NCBI RefSeq assembly: GCF_013393905.1
Contig: NZ_CP040272.1
Location: 2,542,001-2,606,000 of the forward strand
Length of the DNA stretch: 64,000 nt
Source: Nostoc sp. C052
Lineage (GTDB): Bacteria; Cyanobacteriota; Cyanobacteriia; Cyanobacteriales; Nostocaceae
Direction of reading: 5' to 3'
Shown here: piece by piece, positions 50,906 to 59,406 of the stretch
Layout: each line of letters starts with the position of its first letter
How positions within the stretch are numbered: position 1 is the stretch's first letter
Made by a program: the position numbers and the translations under genes
The notes under the pieces: generated by a model
Told to the model about the DNA's origin: nothing
What the model saw: only the letters and a program-made list of their open reading frames with translations
Database searches by the model: none

Positions 50906-51146
50906 TTTCTTTTACTCTCACAACTCTAATTCTTGATTTCATCCTGCTCTGATTAAGCAGTAGGTAAAACTTACACAATGTGTTTTATTCTTCCTGAGTT
51001 TAGTGTTCCCAAAAATATAAGATAAATATAAGAAAATCAAAAAATATTAAAAAGTTAACAATAATTTCTTTTAGACAAAAATTCAAGAAAAAATCATCTC
51101 ATCTTGATTTTTTCTGGGAAAGTTATAAATATTATTTTTTATGAAT

Positions 51147-51836
51147 TTATATGAGAGTGTTTCTGAGAAAATGATATGGTGGCAGGGGTTCGCTTAGTGC
51201 CAATTGCCAATGCGAGTATTGTACCTGCCAGAGGGAAAACAGCTGCGTACTGAGCGTTGAATCGTTACGCTGTGCCAAAAAGTGGATTTGCCGCACATCT
51301 GACTGTCGAGTTTCACAGATAACATTTGTATATGTTTTGAGAATTAACTGGCTCAAGAGTTCCCACTGTTCGCATTGTTGTGCTTGAAATGCTTGCTGTG
51401 TTTGGTAGCGTTGTTTTTTAGCTAATAAGTAGGCTTTTCCCCTGGCATCAATAGTGTCAGAATCGTCAAGTAAAGAACAGGGTGTCATTTTTAAAGTGTA
51501 CTCAGCTTTGTCTGCTAGCTGAGTTAGGGCTTCTAGATATTGCTCTTGGTGCTTTTCTAGATGATTCAGCAGTTTTTCTTGCGAGGTAAAACCCCTTCCA
51601 AAGCGTAGCGGAAGAAGGGGAGTTTGTTGAAAAAGTTCTCGAATCACGCGATCGTGGTTTAATACAGCTTGAAGTAAACGCTCATCCGTTGCCTGTATTG
51701 CCTCCAGTGAGATTTCCGGCTCTATGATCGCGCCTAAACCAGAAGAGTAAACTAGTTCAATATTCCTTTCCATCCCTAAAGGTAGAACAAGCGGTGATGC
51801 GGTCGGGACTAGAAGAGCATAAACGTATATTGACAT
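51147..51836 (-). CDS. Gas vesicle protein GvpF/GvpL family, second copy (GvpW-like)
   Basis: About 229 residues. The start MSIYVYALLVPTASPLVLP resembles GvpF/L openings (YxYGIL); later DERLLQAVLNHDRVIRELFQ, LLPLRFGRGFTSQEKLLNHL (the PVRFG-like motif) and YTLKMTP fit the family. GvpF/L proteins bind GvpA and act at nucleation. ATG at 51836 fits the family start; the frame is open upstream to 51947. The left copy of a 45-bp inverted repeat lies immediately upstream. Confidence 0.85.
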   Translation of the reverse strand: MSIYVYALLVPTASPLVLPLGMERNIELVYSSGLGAIIEPEISLEAIQATDERLLQAVLNHDRVIRELFQQTPLLPLRFGRGFTSQEKLLNHLEKHQEQYLEALTQLADKAEYTLKMTPCSLLDDSDTIDARGKAYLLAKKQRYQTQQAFQAQQCEQWELLSQLILKTYTNVICETRQSDVRQIHFLAQRNDSTLSTQLFSLWQVQYSHWQLALSEPLPPYHFLRNTLI

Positions 51837-51880
51837 AAGTAAAACGGCGTAAATATTTGTAGCTGGGATGAGGCAGGAGG
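51836..51880 (+). repeat. 45-bp inverted repeat around cdc48, left copy
   Basis: TAAGTAAAACGGCGTAAATA followed by TTTGTAGCTGGGATGAGGCAGGAGG matches, inverted, 54039-54083 at 41 of 45 positions. The two copies flank the CDC48-like gene. Confidence 0.75.
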
Positions 51881-51891
51881 TCCTCTGCCCT

Positions 51892-53715
51892 CTATTGAGA
51901 TTGATGCTGATTAGCAAGCATTTGATATGTAACTTGGAAATCATCATTTGTAATCTGAATCAAGCTGGAGTCAGTCAATCCTTGGGCGCGGTATCGACGA
52001 ATTGCGCTTAAAGCAGCTTGATTGCTCAATAAAGCCAAGTCTGCTCCATTCCAACCCTCGGTAACTGTCGCCCAGGTTTCTAAATCGACATCAACCAGGG
52101 GACGATCTAGATTGTGAACTCCTAAAATCGCTAATCGGCTGGCTCGATCTGGTAGATCGATTTTTATTTGTAAGTCCAATCTTCCGGCTCTGAGCAAGGC
52201 AGGATCGATCGCTTCTGGACGATTGGTTGCTCCTACTAACAGTACTTTCGGGCATTCATGCAACCCATCTAATTCGGTGAGTAGTTGACCGACAACGCGA
52301 TCGCTAACTCCAGAATCACCAGTGAATCTTCCCCGTGCTGGTGCTAGGGTATCAATTTCATCTATAAACACAACGCAAGGAGCTGCTTGCCGAGCTTTGC
52401 GAAAGAGTTCTCTGACTGCCTGTTCTGCGGCACCTACCCATCGACTGAGTAATTCCGGGCCATTCACAGCAATAAAGTTGGCTCTAGCTTGGGAAGCGAT
52501 CGCTTTTGCAAGTAATGTTTTTCCGGTTCCCGGCGGCCCCCACAACAAAATCCCACGCGGAGGCTTGGCTTTGGTTTGCTCGTATAGTTCGGGATAAAGG
52601 AGTGCGCCTTCAACAGATTCTTGAAGTTTTTGTTTCACATCATCCAAACCACCAATGTCATCCCAACTTAGACTAGGTAATTCAATTGCTACATCCCTGA
52701 GAACTGAGGGTTTTATCTCCTTAATTGCTTCGAGAAAATCCTGCTGCATGATAGTCATGTTCTCAGGAATGGGACTGTTGAGCGAGGGAACTTGACGACG
52801 AAGGGCAATGTAGGCTGCTTTTTGGCAAAGAGCTTTGATATCCGCACCAACAAAACCGACAGCCAAATCGGCGATCGCTCCTAGATTAATTGAAGTCTCC
52901 AAGGGCATGGCACTTGTCAAAATCGTCAGAATTTCCAATCGTCCATTGCGATCGGGAACTCGAAACTGAACTTCGCGATCGAAGCGCCCCGGACGACGCA
53001 GCGCCGGATCGAGATAATCGGGACGATTTGTTGCCGCTAATACAATTACGCCCTCGGTTTTGGCAAACCCATCCATTAACCCAAGCAACTGCGCCACTAG
53101 TCTTTTTTCTACTTCACCTTCTACTTGGCTGCGATCTGGGGCAAGGCTATCAATTTCGTCAATAAATATCAGGCAGGGAGCAGAACGAGTTGCTTTCTCA
53201 AAAATACTTCGCAAACGAGCTTCTGCTTCCCCGTAATACTTGCTCATCACCTCTGGGCCATTGATGGCAATGTAGTTTAACTCTAACTCTTCTGCCAAAA
53301 CACGGGCTGTTAAAGTTTTTCCCGTACCGGGCGGGCCAACGAGCAAAACCCCACGCGGAGGCTCTAACCCTAATTTCACCAATAAATCTGGACGTTTAAG
53401 TGGAATTTCAACTAACTCTCTGATTTCTTGGAGAACATCAGCCAAGCCGCCGACATCTTGCCAAGAAGTTTTTGAGTTCGTTCGAGCTGATGGGGGGGTG
53501 ACATCAGCATCATCCATTGGTGTAGCTGCATCGGTGGAATTGGATCTGACTCGGCTGGAACTCCTTGTTCTTGGAATATTGCCTTGCCGGGGAATACTAC
53601 TGAGATTATGAGAGCGAATTTGAATAGAAGTTTTTAACTCGCCTTTTTCTACTTTTTCTTCTAAAGCTTTGGCAATTTCTAATAGGTGTTCAAATCCTTT
53701 AAATATATCAGCCAT
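51892..53715 (-). CDS. CDC48-like AAA ATPase with two AAA modules
   Basis: 607 residues. Residues 1-35 are a short helical start (FEHLLEIAKALEEKVEKGEL), then a Ser-rich linker. AAA module 1: Walker A GPPGTGKT at 127-134, Walker B CLIFIDEID at 181-189. Module 2: Walker A GPPGTGKT near 393-400 and CVVFIDEID near 445-453. Both have sensor/arginine-finger regions (ATNRPDYLDPALRRPGRFD, ATNRPEAIDPALLRAGRLD). It lacks the large CDC48 N-domain. It should form a protein-remodelling hexamer; within the gvp region it may unfold or assemble vesicle proteins (inference). It sits between gvpF and the second gvpF/L gene, bracketed by inverted repeats. Confidence 0.88.
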   Translation of the reverse strand: MADIFKGFEHLLEIAKALEEKVEKGELKTSIQIRSHNLSSIPRQGNIPRTRSSSRVRSNSTDAATPMDDADVTPPSARTNSKTSWQDVGGLADVLQEIRELVEIPLKRPDLLVKLGLEPPRGVLLVGPPGTGKTLTARVLAEELELNYIAINGPEVMSKYYGEAEARLRSIFEKATRSAPCLIFIDEIDSLAPDRSQVEGEVEKRLVAQLLGLMDGFAKTEGVIVLAATNRPDYLDPALRRPGRFDREVQFRVPDRNGRLEILTILTSAMPLETSINLGAIADLAVGFVGADIKALCQKAAYIALRRQVPSLNSPIPENMTIMQQDFLEAIKEIKPSVLRDVAIELPSLSWDDIGGLDDVKQKLQESVEGALLYPELYEQTKAKPPRGILLWGPPGTGKTLLAKAIASQARANFIAVNGPELLSRWVGAAEQAVRELFRKARQAAPCVVFIDEIDTLAPARGRFTGDSGVSDRVVGQLLTELDGLHECPKVLLVGATNRPEAIDPALLRAGRLDLQIKIDLPDRASRLAILGVHNLDRPLVDVDLETWATVTEGWNGADLALLSNQAALSAIRRYRAQGLTDSSLIQITNDDFQVTYQMLANQHQSQ

Positions 53716-54066
53716 TGATTTTACTTAAATAAAAGGTAGAGAAAAATTTAATTTATAAAAAATTCAGCAGTTTCAATTTTTATTGCTATTCATACCAACT
53801 CTCTATGAAATGCCCCTAAATATTTTTGAACATAGCGAATTAACTTGAGAAAATCTCTGCGTACCTTTGCGCTTACCTCCGCGTACCTTTGCGTTAAAAA
53901 AAAAACTATGATTTGGCACAGCATCAAAAAGAAACGGTATCAATAGGGAGAGGAATTCATTTAATTGGAACTGAACAAGTAAGTCGGTGAAAAAACCTAA
54001 CCATGATTAAGAAGATAAACTAGAATAAAATCCTCTTCCCTCCTGCATCATCCCAACTACAAATAT
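53716..54066. other. Gap upstream of cdc48 with a repeat fragment
   Basis: 351 bp between cdc48 and gvpF. Contains a CTCTGCGTACCTTTGCG-type repeat (about 53858-53898), an A10 run, and at its right end part of the inverted repeat. A cdc48 promoter could lie here. No ORF. Confidence 0.45.
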
Positions 54067-54083
54067 TTACGCCATTGTACTTA
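54039..54083 (-). repeat. 45-bp inverted repeat around cdc48, right copy
   Basis: Reads on the minus strand TAAGTACAATGGCGTAAATA followed by TTTGTAGTTGGGATGATGCAGGAGG, matching 51836-51880 in inverted orientation with four differences. It includes the last codons and stop of gvpF, so the left copy is an inverted duplicate of the gvpF gene end. Confidence 0.75.
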
Positions 54084-54816
54084 ATCGAAGACGAGCAAAG
54101 TTATACGGGGCAGTGAAATTGTTGTAACGAATTCGCAAACGGTTTTCAAATTGACGATCGAGTGCTTCAACGTGTTCGCTAAATTGTGATTCTGTTTCCC
54201 AAGGAATTAGGTAGGCTGAATTGTAGATCATTGTGTCCATTTGGGGAGTATTTTCTACCACCTCGATCGCAATGGAGTTGAGCGTGCTTTGAAATATATC
54301 TATGATGCCTTGCTTGCGATCGCTCATTCCCTGTTCGATGGTTTGCCCTATTTGGATTACCCGCTCCATACTCAGGGGTTGACCTACTAGTTTATCCCTT
54401 TCGATTTTGAGATTTGGGTGTTCTTCTAAAAGTCCCTGAATTTCTGCTTCGGTATCCCAAAAAACTTTGACACTAACTTCTCGGCAACCCGATAACTTCG
54501 CAAGCAATTGCGTCAATTCTTCTTGATGAGGACGAATTAATTGCTGTGAAACCGTTTCCCAGCTGGAAACCAAAAGTCCAAATTGCACGGGCAGTAAATA
54601 GCGATCGCCTCCTTGCATGATCTCCTCAAGGACTTTCTCATGACTTAGCAGGTTACGACGGCTGGCCAAATAACGCTCTTGCTGTGCTTCCGAGTAGATG
54701 ACTGCAAAATCATCCAAAATTTTAATTTGTACAGGTTGCCGATCTAAGCCCTCTAAATTTAAATTTTGTGGAGCAGGCAAGGTCAAAATTCCATAAATGT
54801 AAAAGCCATAACTCAT
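54067..54816 (-). CDS. gvpF: Gas vesicle protein GvpF/GvpL
   Basis: 249 residues: SYGFYIYGILTLPAPQNLNL, AVIYSEAQ, ASRRNLLSHEKVLEEIMQ, YLLPVQFGLLVSSWE, and C-terminal RLRIRYNNFTAPYNFARLRL, all typical of GvpF/L. It contacts GvpA during nucleation of gas vesicles. ATG at 54816. It follows gvpK after about 140 bp that contain a heptamer repeat, and its end lies in the inverted repeat that brackets cdc48. Confidence 0.93.
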   Translation of the reverse strand: MSYGFYIYGILTLPAPQNLNLEGLDRQPVQIKILDDFAVIYSEAQQERYLASRRNLLSHEKVLEEIMQGGDRYLLPVQFGLLVSSWETVSQQLIRPHQEELTQLLAKLSGCREVSVKVFWDTEAEIQGLLEEHPNLKIERDKLVGQPLSMERVIQIGQTIEQGMSDRKQGIIDIFQSTLNSIAIEVVENTPQMDTMIYNSAYLIPWETESQFSEHVEALDRQFENRLRIRYNNFTAPYNFARLRLSTMA

Positions 54817-54920
54817 AAGAATGTCTTACCAAAAAGAATTTAGATAAAAAAGTTACACCAAAATAGGATAGTAAGTATTGTTTGAAATTTTTGGAACACC
54901 TTCCTAGCAAAGGCTTTTAA

Positions 54921-54948
54921 TCCAAAATCCAAAATCTAAAATCCAAAA
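54921..54948. repeat. Heptanucleotide tandem repeat, 4 copies
   Basis: TCCAAAA, TCCAAAA, TCTAAAA, TCCAAAA head to tail between gvpK and gvpF. A standard cyanobacterial heptamer repeat. Confidence 0.7.
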
Positions 54949-54954
54949 TTGGTA

Positions 54955-55389
54955 TTACAGGGGTTTAGAGGTGAGTACTAATCTTAATTTGGCATGAACT
55001 AAGCTTAACTGAGCCAGTCCTAAGTCCAAATCACCTTCAACCACAACACCCGTATTTAATAGGCGATCAAGAAGTTCTAAAATAGAAGGTTGACTAGAGG
55101 TTTCACCGGGGTAATATCCTCCAGATTGGGGAAGTAAATTTCCCATTTCACCCAAGTTAATATTTAGATCGGCTGGGTCAACATCAAATATCTCGCAAAG
55201 CTTAACAACCTGTTGTTCAAGCTGTTGTAGGCTTTCGGAAGCTCGATCTAGCTCATGGTCGTTGAGAGTGCCAGCATCCATTCGCCGAATCACCTGAGCT
55301 TCCATGAGTTGGCGTATCAGCTCAACAACCGTCAGTAATAACGGTGCTAAACCGGAATCGGAACCTTTTGATTTGCTAATCGCCTGCAT
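54955..55389 (-). CDS. gvpK: Gas vesicle protein GvpK
   Basis: 144 residues. The GvpK core covers about 14-85 (APLLLTVVELIRQLMEAQVI, RRMDAGTLNDHELDRASESL, VDPADLNINLGEMGNLLP), and a C-terminal segment (SILELLDRLLNTGVVVEGDL, DLGLAQLSLVHAKLRLVL) resembles a half GvpA-type motif, which I believe is normal for cyanobacterial GvpK. Required for vesicle formation. It overlaps the end of gvpJ by 14 bp, so translation is coupled. Confidence 0.94.
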   Translation of the reverse strand: MQAISKSKGSDSGLAPLLLTVVELIRQLMEAQVIRRMDAGTLNDHELDRASESLQQLEQQVVKLCEIFDVDPADLNINLGEMGNLLPQSGGYYPGETSSQPSILELLDRLLNTGVVVEGDLDLGLAQLSLVHAKLRLVLTSKPL

Positions 55390-55726
55390 TCTGATGATTA
55401 ATAGGATTGAGTGCTTTGAGCGATTGCAGTTCTGTTTCTAGACTGGCAAGACGCTCTTGAAGTTGTTGATTAGTTGCTAATAAGGTGCGAGTTTGACTAT
55501 TAAGATAGGGGTCGCTCTCCCACCAGTTAATTCCAATCTCTTTGGCTTTATCAACAGAAGAAATCAACAAACGAATTCGGATGTTGAGCAGTTCTGTGGA
55601 GCCTACGGAAATAGAAATATCTCCTGCGATAACAATGCCTTTATCCAGAACCCGTTCTAGAATATCTGCCAAGGTAGAACCTTGAGTTGATGTGGTGATA
55701 GCTCCCCGATTAGTATTAGTACTCAT
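55376..55726 (-). CDS. gvpJ: Gas vesicle protein GvpJ
   Basis: 116 residues: a GvpA-like core at about 18-66 (TLADILERVLDKGIVIAGDI, SISVGSTELLNIRIRLLISS) plus a hydrophilic coiled C-terminal extension (NQQLQERLASLETELQSLKA), which distinguishes GvpJ from GvpA. It is a minor protein needed for nucleation. ATG at 55726, 21 bases after gvpN; overlaps gvpK. Confidence 0.93.
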   Translation of the reverse strand: MSTNTNRGAITTSTQGSTLADILERVLDKGIVIAGDISISVGSTELLNIRIRLLISSVDKAKEIGINWWESDPYLNSQTRTLLATNQQLQERLASLETELQSLKALNPINHQNAGD

Positions 55727-55747
55727 TTGTTTATTAAATGGCCAGAA

Positions 55748-56896
55748 TCAATAAGCAAGTGTCTGTGATATCTTCGGTGGCTCGGCATTGCTCTGCATTT
55801 GCACTAATACTCCCTGCTCTCTGAGAGACTTGAGTGCAGCGACAATTTGACTGCGATCGATCCCTAATTCTACTGCCAATTCAGAGAAACGCTTTCCTGG
55901 AGAATTACACAGGTAGTTGTAGACTTCATGTTCGTAAGGTACTCGTTGTTCCAATACAATCTGATTTGGACTGTTTGGTATTATCTCTGCTGGCTGAGAT
56001 TGAGTATTTGTACTATAATGCAATTCACTTAAAACCTCTTCCAGTAGCCGAGTTGCTTCCATTAAAGGTTGATTAGTGCGAGAAAGCAGGATATCGGCAC
56101 AAATATTTTGGAAGTAAGAATCTCCAAGATTGATGGAAATTTCGTGTTGGTGGCAGATTTTGGCAATCATCAGACAGGAACGCAATCCACCGCCATGTCC
56201 AGAGCTAGATCGACTCCAAAACGTCCGTACTAAGCGCACGATTTTTTCTGCTTTCTCAGAATCTATGCCTGTTTTATGAACTACAATTTCCTGCTGACTC
56301 AGTTCATCAGGTGTAGGCATATCGATGGTAATAACACGATCCATCAAAGCATCCTGAGTTGCATGAACTCCACAATACTCTTGAGGATTTGATGTTAAGA
56401 TTGCCCGAAACTGAGGATGAACCCGGATATACTCGGCTCGATGTTGGTTTATTGGCAATACTAACAACCTCTCCTCAAGTACGGAGAGTAAAACGTTATT
56501 TACCTCCGGGTGCGATCGATTGAATTCGTCGTAAACCAGCGTAAATCCTTCTTTACAAGCTAAGGTTAATCGTGCGTCAACCCAATGTTGTCGGAGTTCA
56601 TCCTCAACTTTGACAACACTGTGGATGAAGTTATCAACAACCTTTTTACGGGTATAACCTAATTGATTACCAATCAAGTCTGAGGTTTTAAACTCATCAT
56701 CTCCAAATAAGAGGATGATCGGCTGGTTAAGCAAATCAGCTAGATGCATTGCCAGAGTAGTTTTTCCGACTCCGGCTGCACCACGTAAATGTATTGAAAA
56801 ACCTGACTGTAGATAGGTCAAAGCACGTTGAGCGATGCGTTCAATAGCAGGTGTATTGACAAATCGCTGGGGAGATGCCTTTAATACTGTTGTCAA
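55748..56896 (-). CDS. gvpN: Gas vesicle AAA ATPase GvpN with C-terminal winged helix
   Basis: 382 residues. MoxR-type AAA domain with Walker A GAAGVGKTT at 39-47, Walker B LVYDEFNRS near 115-123 and LTSNPQEY sensor. Residues about 325-375 (YEHEVYNYLCNSPGKRFSEL, AVELGIDRSQIVAALKSLRE) form a winged-helix-like tail that also occurs at the end of the GvpC-like protein. GvpN supports vesicle growth. TTG start at 56896 is supported by AGGAGGT about ten bases upstream. First gene of gvpN-J-K, divergent from gvpG. Confidence 0.93.
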   Translation of the reverse strand: MTTVLKASPQRFVNTPAIERIAQRALTYLQSGFSIHLRGAAGVGKTTLAMHLADLLNQPIILLFGDDEFKTSDLIGNQLGYTRKKVVDNFIHSVVKVEDELRQHWVDARLTLACKEGFTLVYDEFNRSHPEVNNVLLSVLEERLLVLPINQHRAEYIRVHPQFRAILTSNPQEYCGVHATQDALMDRVITIDMPTPDELSQQEIVVHKTGIDSEKAEKIVRLVRTFWSRSSSGHGGGLRSCLMIAKICHQHEISINLGDSYFQNICADILLSRTNQPLMEATRLLEEVLSELHYSTNTQSQPAEIIPNSPNQIVLEQRVPYEHEVYNYLCNSPGKRFSELAVELGIDRSQIVAALKSLREQGVLVQMQSNAEPPKISQTLAY

Positions 56897-57110
56897 ACTC
56901 TAAGTACCTCCTCAATAGTAATGTGTCATGCAAAAGTATTTTTTTTTACATTGCAAATATAAAATACAGATGTCAATCAGCCTTAACTGGACTCAAATCC
57001 AACGCATTTTGGCATCAACACAAGACTAGTAATGTTTAATATCTATGTCATCAGCATGATTACGGTCTTGAAAGGATACCTTTAATAAATCCACACAAGT
57101 GTAAAGCAAT

Positions 57111-57365
57111 ATGGTTCTGCGCTTCTTACTATTACCGATTACTGGCCCATTAATGGGGGTAACGTGGCTTGGGGAAAAAATTTTAGAACAAGCGAGTACT
57201 GAAATTGATGATAAAGAAAATCTCAGCAAGCAACTTCTTGCACTCCAACTTGCTTTTGATATGGGGGAAATTCCTGAAAAGGAGTTTGAAATTCAGGAAG
57301 AAGCTCTTTTATTAGCGATTCTGGAAGCAGAAGAGCAGGAACGCGATCGGACACAAGAGTATTGA
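57111..57365 (+). CDS. gvpG: Gas vesicle protein GvpG
   Basis: 84 residues: LRFLLLPITGPLMGVTWLGE at the start, then KENLSKQLLALQLAFDMGEI and the acidic helix EKEFEIQEEALLLAILEAEE, the GvpG pattern. A minor nucleation protein. It is on the plus strand, divergent from gvpN over about 215 bp, whereas cyanobacterial gvpG usually lies with gvpF on the same strand. A hairpin follows. Confidence 0.92.
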   Translation: MVLRFLLLPITGPLMGVTWLGEKILEQASTEIDDKENLSKQLLALQLAFDMGEIPEKEFEIQEEALLLAILEAEEQERDRTQEY

Positions 57366-57397
57366 AATTCTTTCCTAGCTTGTGTGATTTATTGCTG

Positions 57398-57434
57398 TTA
57401 ACGTGCGCCTCCGTTGGAGACTCACGTTAATTTT
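57398..57434 (+). terminator. Terminator of gvpG
   Basis: TTAACGTG (57398-57405) pairs with CACGTTAA (57423-57430), with an inner CTCC/GGAG pair, followed by TTTT. Confidence 0.65.
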
Positions 57435-57485
57435 AAAAATGCTGTTAGCTATTATACTTAAATAAATTATGCTTCTACTATACAA

Positions 57486-57691
57486 GTATTAATTTAATTG
57501 AAGCTTTACCCGATAATTGGGCAGATATTCAACCTGATACTGTATATCTTTCAATCAGTGGTCTGCTAGTTTCATTTGGCAGTGAACACATAAAGCTGGG
57601 ATTAAAATATGATCGGAAGGGGAAACATTTAAAAGCCATTGAGAAAGGGCTTGTACCTAGTGTGTTGACTCTGTGCCTTTTTAGAGGGTAA
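57486..57691 (+). pseudogene. Possible 3' fragment of an unknown gene
   Basis: An open frame without a usable start codon reads LIEALPDNWADIQPDTVYLS, then a hydrophilic helix and TAA at 57689-57691. The composition looks coding. I do not recognise it; it may be the end of a decayed gene next to the small unknown genes that follow. Confidence 0.3.
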
Positions 57692-57754
57692 AAATTCATT
57701 GATGGTATATTGCACTTCCCTGGTTTGGTAACAGAACATTAAACCCACATAACT

Positions 57755-58156
57755 ATGACAAGGCTCGAATTAAAAAATCATCAAGTTTGGCAAGATTTAA
57801 CTGAAATATTACAAAGTTTAGATGCTAATGTTCTTGTTCAAGAACATCTTGACCAGTGTGATTATAAAGTATGTGGCTATTGGGATGAACAAGATGAATA
57901 TTATGAGAAAATTACGTTACCTCGTACCCTAGAAGCCGAATTAGTTAGCAGTTCAATAGGCGTTACTCACAAAGAACGTTTTTTACAACTAAAGTTTTTG
58001 CTCATAGCTGATGCTGTTGATAATACGAAAATTGCAAGTAGCAATGCTCAAAAACTTGGTGAATTGGTTCTTGTTTATGATGAAAATCTAGAATTTACTG
58101 ATGAGAATTGGCTTTTAGATGTGGATTCTTCATTCCTTGTGAAGCGATCTGGCTAA
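57755..58156 (+). CDS. Small hypothetical protein, 133 aa
   Basis: 133 acidic residues, soluble, ATG at 57755. Contains QEHLDQCDYKVCGYWDEQDE and a C-terminal LVYDENLEFTDENWLLDVDS. No domain recognised. Its AT content is higher than that of the gvp genes. Its style (acidic, compact, orphan) is like immunity proteins of polymorphic toxins, but that is only an impression. Confidence 0.55.
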   Translation: MTRLELKNHQVWQDLTEILQSLDANVLVQEHLDQCDYKVCGYWDEQDEYYEKITLPRTLEAELVSSSIGVTHKERFLQLKFLLIADAVDNTKIASSNAQKLGELVLVYDENLEFTDENWLLDVDSSFLVKRSG

Positions 58157-58224
58157 TTACGTTTTAGAAGGGGACTTTCGCCAAAAATATTCTTATTACG
58201 TGATGTACCTTCCTTAGTTTGTAC

Positions 58225-58518
58225 TTAACTTTCATAAATAACAGTTGACTGTCCTGTGATGGTTGCTAAACGATTACTGATTGATGTAACAATTGCAAAA
58301 GCTATTTCTTCTGTTATGATACCCGACTCGAAAACAACATGAATGCCGTGCATTTCATAGGAAAATGAGACTTCACAGCCACAAACTTCAATATGGCAAA
58401 CATCACGCCCCTCAATTATTTTTGATGGATAGTCAAGCGGTTGATATATTTCGCAACCAACATTTTCCGGGAAGATAAACCATCCATCAGGGTGTGGCTG
58501 GATATTAAATTCAAGCAT
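58225..58518 (-). CDS. Small hypothetical protein, 97 aa
   Basis: 97 residues, ATG at 58518. HPDGWFIFPENVGCEIYQPL and four Cys residues (CHIEVCGCEV among them) are notable. No membrane span or known motif. Possibly an immunity-like protein, convergent with the preceding gene. Confidence 0.5.
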   Translation of the reverse strand: MLEFNIQPHPDGWFIFPENVGCEIYQPLDYPSKIIEGRDVCHIEVCGCEVSFSYEMHGIHVVFESGIITEEIAFAIVTSISNRLATITGQSTVIYES

Positions 58519-58675
58519 ATACTTACTATCTTTATTAATTATTGTAAATTTTTATATACTGATTCTTGATTTTCGACCTTTTAGCTTAATGTTGTCTTCC
58601 TCAATATTCCCGACATTAAAGAACGCAATAGCTGCATTAATGTTTTATATTAGTGTCGAAACAGGATAAACCGAA

Positions 58676-58999
58676 CTACTCACAAGATAAGGCTGGAAAG
58701 CCACGTCCTTCTAGCCAACTATAATTATTAACTAAATTTGTAATAGCTTTCCGAATTGAGTCAGAGTTAAAATTGCGTACTACAATATCTGGCAAGATAG
58801 CTACTTGTTTATCTATGCAATCAAGATTGTTAATCTGCTTGTGGAGGTAATTTTCACTCCAGATATTAAGAGTAATCCGTGAACCATCAGGATAGCATAT
58901 TATTGCATTACAGAACTCGTCATCTAAACTCTGCTTTTCCTTTGCATCATATTCATCAAGCCCAACCCATATCTCAAATTCCTTAATTGAAGCACTCAT
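58676..58999 (-). CDS. Small hypothetical protein, 107 aa
   Basis: About 107 residues from ATG at 58999 (MSASIKEFEIWVGLDEYDAK); an upstream start at 59017 is possible. Contains FCNAIICYPDGSRITLNIWS and a C-terminal GRGFPALSCE. It resembles small immunity-type proteins in length and in its SRITLNIW strand pattern, but no family is assigned. Confidence 0.5.
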   Translation of the reverse strand: MSASIKEFEIWVGLDEYDAKEKQSLDDEFCNAIICYPDGSRITLNIWSENYLHKQINNLDCIDKQVAILPDIVVRNFNSDSIRKAITNLVNNYSWLEGRGFPALSCE

Positions 59000-59087
59000 T
59001 TTACTTTTAAGTATCATTACAAAATCTGATTTAAGTCACGAATGAGCAAGGAAGTTGCGAAGAATAGGCAAGCTGAAATCTTAGTAC

Positions 59088-59324
59088 TTAGTATTCCAAT
59101 GTTAAGGTTTTGAACTTTGGTGTATTGTCCTCCAAACCAGTATTTGCTTTCTGATGTATCGTGTCCCCTTCAGGAATTGTTTGACTATTTAAAATAGCAA
59201 GACGTTGCTGAATCTGATGTCGGCGTGCTTCGAGTTTCTCTAGTTCCTCCTCTAAACGCTCTTTCTATAACATCATTTTGTAAGCATTTAAGTAAGCTGT
59301 TGCTTGAGAACGTTGAGGAGGCAT
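59088..59324 (-). pseudogene. Small coiled-coil gene (GvpV-like?) interrupted by an amber codon
   Basis: A 79-codon frame from ATG at 59324 to TAA at 59088: MPPQRSQATAYLNAYKMML, then TAG at 59265-59267, then KERLEEELEKLEARRHQIQQ and RLAILNSQ. Reading through the stop gives one continuous coiled-coil protein of the kind seen as small accessory genes in gas vesicle clusters. A single change (GAG to TAG) would explain it. It lies 82 bases after the ArsA-like gene in the same direction. Confidence 0.55.
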
Positions 59325-59406
59325 GGTGCTAAGTTTGGCTTGAATTTATCTGCGGTTTGGAGTGCGATGCATAATAAATTTCTCTTTGGGTATGTCTAAT
59401 TAGCCG

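Noticed and set aside
54955..55389. Novel GvpK-GvpA fusion
   Set aside because: The GvpA-like C-terminal segment seems, from memory, to be normal for cyanobacterial GvpK.
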